Assembly: GCF_937906905.1 (NCBI RefSeq)
Contig: NZ_CALERY010000010.1
Coordinates: forward strand, 1 to 27,873
DNA length: 27,873 bases
Source: an uncultured Helicobacter sp.
GTDB lineage: Bacteria; Campylobacterota; Campylobacteria; Campylobacterales; Helicobacteraceae
Direction: 5' to 3'
Part shown: piece after piece, positions 15,135 to 23,700 of the stretch
Layout: each line of letters starts with the position of its first letter
Numbering within the stretch: position 1 is the stretch's first letter
Position numbers and translations under genes: made by a program
Notes under the pieces: model-generated
The model's database searches: none
What the model saw: the letters and a program-made list of their open reading frames with translations, nothing else
Told to the model about the DNA's origin: nothing

Positions 15135-16745
15135 TCACTCCCCTTGAGACTCCAAATACTCCTCATAACTCCCGCGGAAGTCTATAATTTCCGCACCATT
15201 GCCACTAGAATCCACTTTTAGCTCAATGATTCTATTAGCATACGCATCAATTAGCTCCCTATCGTGGCTGACACAAATCACATTTCCGCTAAATTTATAC
15301 AACGCCTCGCCAAGGGCGATAATGGATTCTAAATCAAGGTGGTTTGTAGGCTCATCAAGCACTAAAAAATTCCCCCCTTCTAGCATAAGTTTGCTTAGCA
15401 CCATTCTGTGCTTTTCCCCACCGCTTAGGGCGTTTATGGGCTTCTCTTGCTCCTCGCCGCTAAAGAGCATTCGCCCAAGCGCGTTGCGTATCTCGCCACT
15501 CTCTTTTTTCTTATCAAAGCCCCTTAGCCACTCATACAAGCTCTCTTCTCCGCTTATTTCTTCGCTCACATTTTGTGGGAAGTAGCCTCTTTGCGTGGTC
15601 GCCCCCCATTTGACTAGCCCAGAATCCGCTTTTAACTCTTCTGCCAAAATCTTACACAAAGTGCTTTTACCCACGCCATTTGCCCCGATGATAGCGATTT
15701 TATCCCCGGGCAGAATTTTCAAACTCACATTTTTTAGCACGCAGAGATCCCCATAGCTTTTGCTGATATTTTCACACTCTAGGGCTTCGTTGCCAATGGT
15801 GCGGTTGGGCTTAAAGACTATGCTAGGGTCTCGCCTAGAGCTAACCGCTAAGGATTCAATATTGAGCTTTTCAAGCTGCTTTTGGCGACTTGTAGCTTGA
15901 CGCGCCTTACTTGCATTAGCAGAAAATCGTGCGATAAAGGATTCTAGCTCCTCTTTTTCTTTAAGCTTTTTGTTTCGCTCCATTTCCTGCTGCTTGGCGA
16001 TGAGTGTGGAGGCGATATACCAATCATCATAATTCCCACTAAACTCCCGCACAGAGCCAAAATCCATATCCAAAATATGCGTGCAAACGCTGTTTAAAAA
16101 ATGCCTATCGTGGCTGATGACGACAAGCGTGCCTTCGTGGCGTTTGAGATTGTCTTCAAGCCACGATATAGAGTGTAAATCAAGGTTGTTTGTAGGCTCA
16201 TCTAGGAGCAAAATATCAGGCTTGGGGAATAGCACTTGGGCTAGCAAAATCTTAAACTTATCGCCACCGGTTAGGGTTTTCATTAGCTCATTATGACTGC
16301 TAGATTCAAAGCCTAGATCTTCTAAAATCTTTTCAATCACCACCTCGCATTCATACATTGGATCTTCTTCAGCGCAAATCATCTCTAGCTCACCTAGCTC
16401 GGCATTGATTGTATCATCGCTTAAATCGCCATTTTCATAGAGATATTCTTTGCGTTTTATGGCGTCATATAATCGCTTATTGCCTAGCAGCACCGCATCT
16501 TTTAGACTTAGCTCTTCGTAAGCATATTGATCCTGCCCCAAAACGCCCATTTTTAAGCCCTTCTCTATCACCACTTCGCCGCTGCTTGCCTCATACTGCC
16601 CACTTAGGATTTTTAGAAAAGTGGATTTTCCCGCACCATTTGCCCCGATAAGCCCATAGCGTTTGCCAGAATCTAGCTTGATATTGACATTTTCAAAGAG
16701 CTTTTTTGTCGCATAACGCATTGAAAGATTGATTGTTTGTAGCAT
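15135..16745 (-). CDS. ybiT: ABC-F family ATPase, YbiT type
   Basis: 536-aa cytoplasmic protein with two ABC cassettes and no membrane segment. Cassette 1 has GLIGANGAGKST, TLTGGDKFKILLAQVL and ILLLDEPTNNLD. The inter-domain linker carries ESFIARFSANASKARQATSR, the ribosome P-site-facing element of this subgroup. Cassette 2 has AIIGANGVGKST, ALSGGEKHRMVLSKLM and FLVLDEPTNHLD. Order and sequence match YbiT (about 530 aa) better than EttA or Uup. ABC-F proteins act at the ribosome. It is the first gene of a leftward pair. AAAGGA lies about 8 bases upstream of the ATG, and a TACAAT -10 is at 16802-16807. Confidence 0.9.
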   Translation of the reverse strand: MLQTINLSMRYATKKLFENVNIKLDSGKRYGLIGANGAGKSTFLKILSGQYEASSGEVVIEKGLKMGVLGQDQYAYEELSLKDAVLLGNKRLYDAIKRKEYLYENGDLSDDTINAELGELEMICAEEDPMYECEVVIEKILEDLGFESSSHNELMKTLTGGDKFKILLAQVLFPKPDILLLDEPTNNLDLHSISWLEDNLKRHEGTLVVISHDRHFLNSVCTHILDMDFGSVREFSGNYDDWYIASTLIAKQQEMERNKKLKEKEELESFIARFSANASKARQATSRQKQLEKLNIESLAVSSRRDPSIVFKPNRTIGNEALECENISKSYGDLCVLKNVSLKILPGDKIAIIGANGVGKSTLCKILAEELKADSGLVKWGATTQRGYFPQNVSEEISGEESLYEWLRGFDKKKESGEIRNALGRMLFSGEEQEKPINALSGGEKHRMVLSKLMLEGGNFLVLDEPTNHLDLESIIALGEALYKFSGNVICVSHDRELIDAYANRIIELKVDSSGNGAEIIDFRGSYEEYLESQGE

Positions 16746-16801
16746 TTGTGTCCTTTGTCATGGATTTATGTGGGTAGATTCTCATTCAAAGTTGTGGCGC
16801 G

Positions 16802-16807
16802 ATTGTA
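16802..16807 (-). promoter_or_regulatory. -10 box for the ybiT pair
   Basis: Reads GCTACAATCGCGCC on the minus strand, the same context as the -10 at 88. It would start transcription near 16795, about 50 nt before ybiT. It stands back to back with the rightward TATAAT at 16848. Confidence 0.5.
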
Positions 16808-16847
16808 GCGTAAAATTGCTTTATCAAAATCGCAGAGGATTTTTGGC

Positions 16848-16853
16848 TATAAT
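16848..16853 (+). promoter_or_regulatory. -10 box (TATAAT) of the defence-island operon
   Basis: A perfect TATAAT in the context TTGGCTATAATCC. A start near 16860 leaves a leader of about 32 nt to ATG 16892. This places the G10 tract about 70 nt into the mRNA and supports translation beginning upstream of the tract. Confidence 0.65.
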
Positions 16854-16927
16854 CCACTCCATTTACCAATCCCACTTTCAAAGACATCGCCATGACAAAT
16901 CATAACCACACTGCTAAAAATCGATTA

Positions 16928-16937
16928 GGGGGGGGGG
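16928..16937 (+). repeat. G10 homopolymeric tract, phase-variation switch
   Basis: Ten consecutive G between ATTA and CAGCAG, at codons 13-16 of the frame opened by ATG 16892. As written (G10) the frame is off; one G less would put it on. Poly-G slippage is a well-established switch for restriction and surface genes in Helicobacter and Campylobacter. Confidence 0.9.
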
Positions 16938-16953
16938 CAGCAGAGCAGCCCCA

Positions 16954-16980
16954 AGCTAGAATCTAGCCTAGATTCTAGCT
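16954..16980. repeat. Perfect 27-bp palindrome of TAGAATC copies
   Basis: AGCTAGAATCTAG (16954-16966), one C, then CTAGATTCTAGCT (16968-16980): 13-bp arms with a single-base spacer. It lies 16 bases after the G tract and encodes the Ser/Leu-rich stretch LESSLDSSS in the helicase frame. Confidence 0.85.
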
Positions 16981-17123
16981 CGCAAGCCCAGAGCCAGCCC
17001 CACCCCACAGGGCAAAATCCCTATACAAGCTCTGTTTGCACCACTAATAAGCCTCCCAACACGCTAAAAAATCAGTTCAAAAACGCCCTAACAGACAAAA
17101 ATATCTCACACTTAGCCTTTCTT

Positions 17124-20100
17124 ATGGGCTATTTTCGCGTAAGTGGCTTTATCCATTTGCATAAGCTCATTATGGATTCTGGGGGCTATGAGCGATTTAG
17201 CTCTATCCGTCTGCTTGTGGGGCTTAATGTCGATTCCCTTGTGTTTGAGCTAGAGCGGACAAACGCCGATATATCCCGCCTAAACGAAGCAAACAAGGCA
17301 AAATTCACCCAAGCCTTTAGCAAAGCCCAGCAAAAATCCATACAAAAAGAGTCCTATCAACTACAAGTAGAAAAATCACTCCAAGCCCTGCAACACGCCC
17401 TAGAATCCAATCTGCTCCAAATCCGTATCGTGCGAGATAAAAACGCCCACGCTAAATTCTACCTCTTCTACTCTCAAGCCCAAAGCCACACAGATTCCAG
17501 CAAGCCACACTTCCAAGGCTCGCTGATTGTAGGCAGCAGCAACCTTAGCCACAATGGCTTAGAAAACAACTATGAGTTTAATCTCCTGTCAAAAAATAGC
17601 GATGACCTAGCCTTTAGCCACTTTGAGTTTGAGAGTCTATGGGAGAGTGCTATCCCGCTAGATTCTAGCGATGTAGAGAGGGCAAAAAAGGGGACTTATT
17701 TAGAGAAAATCCTAAGCCCCAAAGAGATGTATCACAAGCTTTTGCTCTGCCACTTTGGCGAAGTATTTTTACACACAGACTCCAGCATACAAGCCCTAAT
17801 CGCTAGCGCGAACTACACGCCCTATGACTACCAAATCCACGCCGTGCAAGAGGGCATAGACAAGCTAGAGCGATATAATGGCTTTTTCCTAAGCGATGTG
17901 GTAGGACTTGGCAAAACACTCATTGCCTGCGTGATTGCCAAAAAGCTGCAAACAGATAGCAAAATCACAGGCAGGATTCTCATCTGCGCACCAAATGCCG
18001 TGCAAAAGTCTTGGAAAAAGCATAAAGATGATTTAAAGCTGCACAGGGTAGAGATCACCACGCACGATAGCCTACACAAGCTAGAGGACAAAGAGAGCTT
18101 TGAGCTTATCATCATCGATGAGAGCCACAACTTCCGCAACCAAGACTCCAACCGCTACAAAGAGCTGCAAGCCCTCTGTAAGATCCCCTACACAAGCCCA
18201 AGCGCGCAGACCCAATCCACACGCAAAAAAGTCATACTCCTATCCGCCACTCCGCAAAACAACTCCCCCAAAGACTTGGAGCAGCAAATCTACCTTTTCC
18301 GCGATAAGCGAGACACCGCCATTGTAGAAAGCCAAAGCCTAGAGCGATTTTTCAAAACAATCAATGATGATTACGACAAGCTCAATAGAGAGCGCAAAGA
18401 GCTTAATAGAAAGAAAAACGAAGCCCTAGCCAACGCCAAGAAGCCCACTACCACAGAAGCAGAATCCAAAAACACGCAAGCCCTGCAAAAGCTAAGCGAC
18501 ACCCTACGCGAAAAACTACTGGCAAAGATTATGATCCGCCGCACTAGAGGGGATATACAAAGCAGCTATGCCAACGACAAAACTAAGCAAGGCTTGCACT
18601 TCCCTAAAATCACCGACCCAAAGCCCCTAGAATACGACCTAGACTCCATCTCGCATAATCTCGCCACACAGACCCTGCTTTTCCTAGCAGGTGAGCTAAA
18701 CACCATAGCCGAGCAATTTATAGGTGAGAAAAATGGCTACACCTACGCACGCTATCTTATCTACCCCAATCTCACCGAGCAAGGCAAGCAGAAGTTCCGC
18801 GCTGCCTATGGCAAAGGCAAAGATGATAGATTCTACAAAGATCAATCCACCCAGCTTGCAATCTTTATGCAAAAGATTCTATTCAAACGCTTTGACTCTA
18901 GTATCAAAGCTTTCAAAGACACTTTAGATAAGCAAATCCACTCTTATGAGCAAATGCTCAAGCAATTTCAAACAGATGCAATCTATCTCCCCAAAAACTA
19001 TGACAACAGAGAGCGGCTATACAGACTCCTAGAAGAAGATAACGACCAAGCCTTAGAAGAGCTTTTAGAGCAAGATAAGCTTCTAGCCCTACACCCAAGC
19101 GACTTTCACAAAGACTATGCACAAAAGCTTCAAATAGACAGAGCAAATCTCCAAGCCCTGCTTGATAAATGGGAGCAAATCACCCAAGACCCCAAGCTTG
19201 ATAAACTGCAAGAGTTTTTAGACTCCCAAGATTCAACGCAAAAAGTCGTCATATTCACAGAAGCAAAATCAAGCAGCGAGTATCTCTACACCCAGCTAGA
19301 ATCCACGCACCTACGCGGCGCAATCCTCCATATCCACAGCGGCAACCGCAATGAGCTAGAATCTAGCATACGAGCAAACTTTGATGCCAACTACCCAGAA
19401 AATAAGCAGCAAAATGACAAGCGCGTAATCATCACCACCGATGTCCTAGCAGAGGGTGTGAATCTCCACCGCGCCAATATCATCATAAATTACGATACCC
19501 CCTACAACGCCACACGCCTTATGCAGCGCATAGGGCGCATTAACCGCATAGGCACACCCCATAAGCAAATCCATATCTACAACTTCAAGCCCACGCACTT
19601 TAATGACCATATCATTGACATCAACGCCATCGCCAGCCAAAAGATCCAAAGCTTCCACTACACTTTGGGCGAAGACTCTGCCATTTATGATGAGAGTGAA
19701 GAATTTGATAGCAAAAAGCTCTTTAAAATCGTGCAAGAAAAGGAGCAAGAGACCAGCAAAGACACAAAGTATCAAAACGACTTGCGCGATCTCTACTTCA
19801 ACGACAAAGCAGAGTTTGCTCGTATCAAAGCCCTCCCTAGCAAGTCGCGCTGCTTTATCCAGCTAGATTCTAGCCCCTCTAGCCCACAAAGCTACGCCTA
19901 CTTAAAAAGAGATGCAAAAAGCTTCGCCCCCTACCATATAGCCGATACAAACACCCTGCTTAAAGAAGCAGCCCCCAAGCCCTGCTTGTTTTATGACATC
20001 GCCGACTTCTTAAAAGCCCATATAACGCATAAGCCCTACAAGCCAAGCGGTGATGAGATAGCCCTGCATTTCTCTCACACACAAGCCGCGCTAGATGACT

Positions 20101-20435
20101 ACGCCAAGCCAAGCTCGCCCAATAGCCCCAGCAGTCCAAAAGCAGCCCACGCCCTAAGCCCCCAAGAGAGAAACGCCCTAACCAAGCTTCGCCACACAGA
20201 GCTAGAATCTAGCCTAAAAGACAGCTTTATCACCGCGCTGCACAATGGCACTTATCACCACCTAGCCAAAGACATAAACAACGCCAAAAGCCTACAAGAT
20301 TTTAAAAATCTAGCCCACAAATACGGCTTCACAAGCCCGCCCCAAGCCCAAGCCGATGAGCCACAAGCAGAAGCAACACTCAAAAGCGTAGAAATTGAGC
20401 TAAGTATCACTGCGTTTGCAAAGGCAAAGCAATGA
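17124..20435 (+). CDS. PLD-domain SNF2-type helicase (translocase-nuclease), phase-variable
   Basis: 1103 aa as annotated from ATG 17124; probably about 1180 aa when the upstream G tract is in frame. An N-terminal phospholipase D-type nuclease domain (about 1-190) shows GYFRVSGF, the HxK of NAHAKFYLF near residue 109 and GSSNLSHNGLENNYEF. An SF2/SNF2 helicase follows: SDVVGLGKT (about 258), IIIDESHNF (about 331), ILLSATPQNN (about 372), VIITTDVLAEGVNLHRA and QRIGRINRIG (about 800). The C-terminus is charged and Ser/Pro-rich. Known relatives of this architecture sit in restriction or anti-phage loci. It lies in one operon with the methyltransferase 288 bases downstream, and would supply translocation and cleavage. 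With G10 as written, expression of the full protein should be off. Confidence 0.85.
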   Translation: MGYFRVSGFIHLHKLIMDSGGYERFSSIRLLVGLNVDSLVFELERTNADISRLNEANKAKFTQAFSKAQQKSIQKESYQLQVEKSLQALQHALESNLLQIRIVRDKNAHAKFYLFYSQAQSHTDSSKPHFQGSLIVGSSNLSHNGLENNYEFNLLSKNSDDLAFSHFEFESLWESAIPLDSSDVERAKKGTYLEKILSPKEMYHKLLLCHFGEVFLHTDSSIQALIASANYTPYDYQIHAVQEGIDKLERYNGFFLSDVVGLGKTLIACVIAKKLQTDSKITGRILICAPNAVQKSWKKHKDDLKLHRVEITTHDSLHKLEDKESFELIIIDESHNFRNQDSNRYKELQALCKIPYTSPSAQTQSTRKKVILLSATPQNNSPKDLEQQIYLFRDKRDTAIVESQSLERFFKTINDDYDKLNRERKELNRKKNEALANAKKPTTTEAESKNTQALQKLSDTLREKLLAKIMIRRTRGDIQSSYANDKTKQGLHFPKITDPKPLEYDLDSISHNLATQTLLFLAGELNTIAEQFIGEKNGYTYARYLIYPNLTEQGKQKFRAAYGKGKDDRFYKDQSTQLAIFMQKILFKRFDSSIKAFKDTLDKQIHSYEQMLKQFQTDAIYLPKNYDNRERLYRLLEEDNDQALEELLEQDKLLALHPSDFHKDYAQKLQIDRANLQALLDKWEQITQDPKLDKLQEFLDSQDSTQKVVIFTEAKSSSEYLYTQLESTHLRGAILHIHSGNRNELESSIRANFDANYPENKQQNDKRVIITTDVLAEGVNLHRANIIINYDTPYNATRLMQRIGRINRIGTPHKQIHIYNFKPTHFNDHIIDINAIASQKIQSFHYTLGEDSAIYDESEEFDSKKLFKIVQEKEQETSKDTKYQNDLRDLYFNDKAEFARIKALPSKSRCFIQLDSSPSSPQSYAYLKRDAKSFAPYHIADTNTLLKEAAPKPCLFYDIADFLKAHITHKPYKPSGDEIALHFSHTQAALDDYAKPSSPNSPSSPKAAHALSPQERNALTKLRHTELESSLKDSFITALHNGTYHHLAKDINNAKSLQDFKNLAHKYGFTSPPQAQADEPQAEATLKSVEIELSITAFAKAKQ

Positions 20436-20444
20436 AGCTCTCCC

Positions 20445-20487
20445 CGTCATTGCGAGATTTTGCGCTAGCAAAATCGTGGCAATCCAC
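20445..20487 (+). repeat. Palindromic dispersed element, copy A
   Basis: Conserved ends CGTCATTGCGAG (20445-20456) and CGTGGCAATCCAC (20475-20487) flank a self-complementary core, ATTTTGC-GCTA-GCAAAAT. It fills part of the gap between helicase and methyltransferase (20436-20723), with an exact AAAAGTGGATTCTAG copy at 20512-20526. An open frame starting inside the helicase stop codon (20432-20680) is only a read-through of this repeat DNA. Confidence 0.8.
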
Positions 20488-20723
20488 AAGCAGCAAAAAC
20501 GCAAAAGCACAAAAAGTGGATTCTAGGATTTTCACTCAAGCCACCCAGCCAGCCCACCACGATTCTAAGAATTGCGGTGGGGCTGTGGGAGCTTTGCGAT
20601 TTTTGGGGAAGGTTAGCGAACTTGGCGTTCGTGCCTTTCACAAAAATCGCAACACTGCCGCATTGCCTACCCAAAGCTGAATCGTTCAAAGCCAAAACAA
20701 AACCCAAACCAAAGGAGACCCAA

Positions 20724-23700
20724 ATGAACAGCCTACAAACCTTCACCACCTCCCCCTACACCCTAGAATATTTCAAAGACTTTATCCAGCAAGCCTTCCC
20801 CCAAGCCCAGCTGCTAAACTCCCCCACCACGCCCTACAAAGATGGGCATATTATCCACGCCTACGCCCCAATCTGCCAAGACATAGAGCTAGAATCTAGC
20901 CATATCCTGCAAGTCTTCGCCTTTGAAGTAGGCAGCACCCACGCCAAAGTAACGCTGCACAAAGAGCTAGCCAAAATCGCTAAAAATAACGCCTCCCATA
21001 TCCTAGCCTGCTTCTATGACCCAAGCGACACGCAAGAGTTCCGCCTAAGCCTTATCACCACAGGCTTTGACTTTGAGGCAAATAAATCCACCCACAGCAA
21101 CCTCCGCCGCCAGAGCTTCGTGCTAGGAGATTCTATCCCCACCCACACCGCACAAAAGCAGCTTCAAACGCTCATAGACTCCCAAGCCAAGAGCAAGCAA
21201 GCCCTAGAAGAAGCCTTTTCCCTAGAGCCTGTAACCAAAGAGTTTTACAAAGAGATTGTAGGGATTTTTATCACGCTTATAGACTCTATCCAGCTCCCCG
21301 CAGAATCCCAAGCAGTCCATACAAAACAGACGGATTCCAAGAAGCGCGAGTTTGCCCTCCGCCTCCTCTCTCGCCTCCTTTTCTGCAAATTCTTAGAAAA
21401 AAAGGGCGTGATAGACCAAGCCATCTTTAGCACCACTCTAAGCGACAATTACTACCACGAAGTCCTAGAGCCGCTCTTTTTCTCCACGCTAAACACCCCC
21501 AAAGCCAAGCGCAACTACGATCTGCTAGACCCACGCGTAGCGACTTTGCTAGATTCTATCCCCTATCTTAATGGCGGACTTTTCGCCCCACAGGCAAGCG
21601 ACTTCTACTCCCCGCAAAAGCCCACCGCCTACCACGCCACCCTAAAAGTCCCTAACGCCCCCTTAGCCGAGCTTTTTACCCTGCTTGAAAGCTACCACTT
21701 CAGCATCGATGAATCCACCCCAGACTCCCAAGAAGTAGGGCTAAACCCAGAGCTTTTAGGGCTAGTGTTTGAGAGCCTTTTAAGCGAGCTATTTACTGAC
21801 AATCGCAAGGACTCTACCGCTTCACTGCGCAAATCGACAGGGAGTTACTATACACCGAGAGAGATAGTGCGGTATATGTGCCGAACCTCTCTCTATCAAT
21901 TTTTACTCACTAAGTTGGATTCAGCTTTGGGTAGTCATTCCGCAGATTTAGCAAATTTTGGGGCAACCGCAGACCACAAGTCTAGCTCTACCCCAAAATT
22001 TGCTAAAAACCACGAAAGCACCACCGCAAATCTTAGAATCCTTGAAGAAGAAAGCCGAGCCGAGCAGACTGACCTAGAATCCACTTTTGAAAAAAGCCAC
22101 GATTTTAAGGACAACGCCCCTGCTCCGTCATTGCGAGACACTGCGCCAGCAGTGGCGTGGCAATCCAATTCTGCGCCAGCAGAATCCAATCAAATCAATG
22201 GCGCACGCAAAGCGTGCAACCTTGAAAGCGTGCAGGGGGATTGGGGGGTCAAAGGGGGGATAAGGGGGGACGCTTCGCAAGTAGCCCCCCTGTCCCCCCT
22301 TGAAAAGACTTTATCCCAAGCAAAGCTAGAATCTAGCAATAACGCGAAAAAAGTAGAATCTAGTGTGGATTGCCACGATTCTGCCACCGCAGAATCTCGC
22401 AATGACAGCAAAAAAGTGGATTCTAAGAAAACCGCTCAACAAAGCAGCAATTCTACAAACGCAACAATTCTAAGCGAACAAGCACAGGATTCTAGGATTA
22501 ACAAAAACCACACAAATTCTACAAACGCAACTAGGCGGCAGGATTTTGGTGATAAAAATGGGGCTTTGCAAGGCGAGTCAAGGGAGTTACCTAAAGCGGT
22601 AATGACCGCAGGCTCGCCGCAGCAATCGCCATTTTTAGCCCAAAAGCCAACGCCAGATACCAACGAAGCAATCCACAATTTAATTTTCCACCACGACCCC
22701 ACCACCCTAACACAACCCCAAAAATCCCAAATCCTAGCCGCCCTACAATCGCTCAAAGTCCTAGACCCAGCCTGTGGCAGCGGAGCCTTCCCCATAGGGC
22801 TTATGCAGGAGCTTTTAGAGCTAGGCGAGATTCTAGGCGACACCCGCTCCCCCTACACGCGCAAGCTAGAAATACTGCAAAGCAACATCTACGGCATAGA
22901 CATTCAGCCTATGGCGACAGAGATTTCCCGCCTGCGCTGCTTCCTATCGCTTATCCTAGAAGAAGCCCCCAGAGACATCAAGCCCCTGCCAAACTTAGAG
23001 TTTAAATTCCTAAGTGCCAACTCCCTGCTCCCCCTGCCCCAAGACTCTATGCTAGAGTATGATGGCTACCAAGCCGATAAACAAAAGCTAGAATCTATCC
23101 GCCAAGATAACTTCAGCGCAGACCTAAGCACAAGAGAGAGCCTAAAGCAAGACTACCTTAAGACCGCCGCCCACATAGCAAGAAACCTTATCCTACACGC
23201 ACAAGGCGAAAGCCCCTTGACACAATGGAATCCCTACGACCCGCACTCTGTGGCAGAGTTTTTTGACAGCGAGTATATGTTTGGACTAAGCGGCTTTGAC
23301 ATCGTAATCGGCAATCCGCCGTATATATCTGCTCCAAATCAAATGAAAGATAAGTTTTTAGCCCAACAAAGAGAAACATTAAAAAATATTTCATACTACA
23401 AAACATTACACAAAAAATGGGATTTATATATCCCTTTTATAGAGCGTGGATTGAAAATACTAAACTTCAATGGAATGTGTTCTATGATTATTCCATATCC
23501 CTACACAAATCAACCATACGCACAAAAAAGCAGAGAAAATATTTTTAAAGATTTTAGCCTTGTAGAAATTGCAGACCTACACGAGTCAAAAGTCTTTAAT
23601 GCTGAAGTTTTAAATTGTATCGTTTTTATACAAAACAACAATGCAAACAATGAAATTTTTATTTCAAAATTACATCATCATACTATTGAGCGTATTTATA

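Larger units (their letters stand above)
16892..17123 (+). other. Phase-variable 5' end of the PLD-helicase gene (off frame here)
   Basis: ATG 16892 has a weak AAAGA site 7 bases upstream. It reads MTNHNHTAKNRLGGG, enters the G10 tract, then runs out of frame to TAG at 16964. The helicase frame is open from the tract (16929) through to 17124 without a stop, and a TAG lies just before the tract in that frame. With nine G (or twelve) the ATG frame joins the helicase frame directly, giving about 1180 aa. The in-between region encodes KNALTDKNISHLAFL, which leads without a break into MGYFRVSGF, so the PLD domain begins before 17124. No ribosome site precedes the ATG at 17124. Confidence 0.75.

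Noticed and set aside
20432..20680. Open frame starting in the helicase stop codon (ATGA overlap)
   Set aside because: The overlap looks like coupling, but the product is a translation of the palindromic element and the CTAGAATCCACTTTT motif; no ribosome site and no conserved-looking content.
20577..20723. N-terminal extension of the methyltransferase frame
   Set aside because: It lies over repeat-derived DNA; a strong AAAGGAG site at 20711-20717 fixes the start at 20724.
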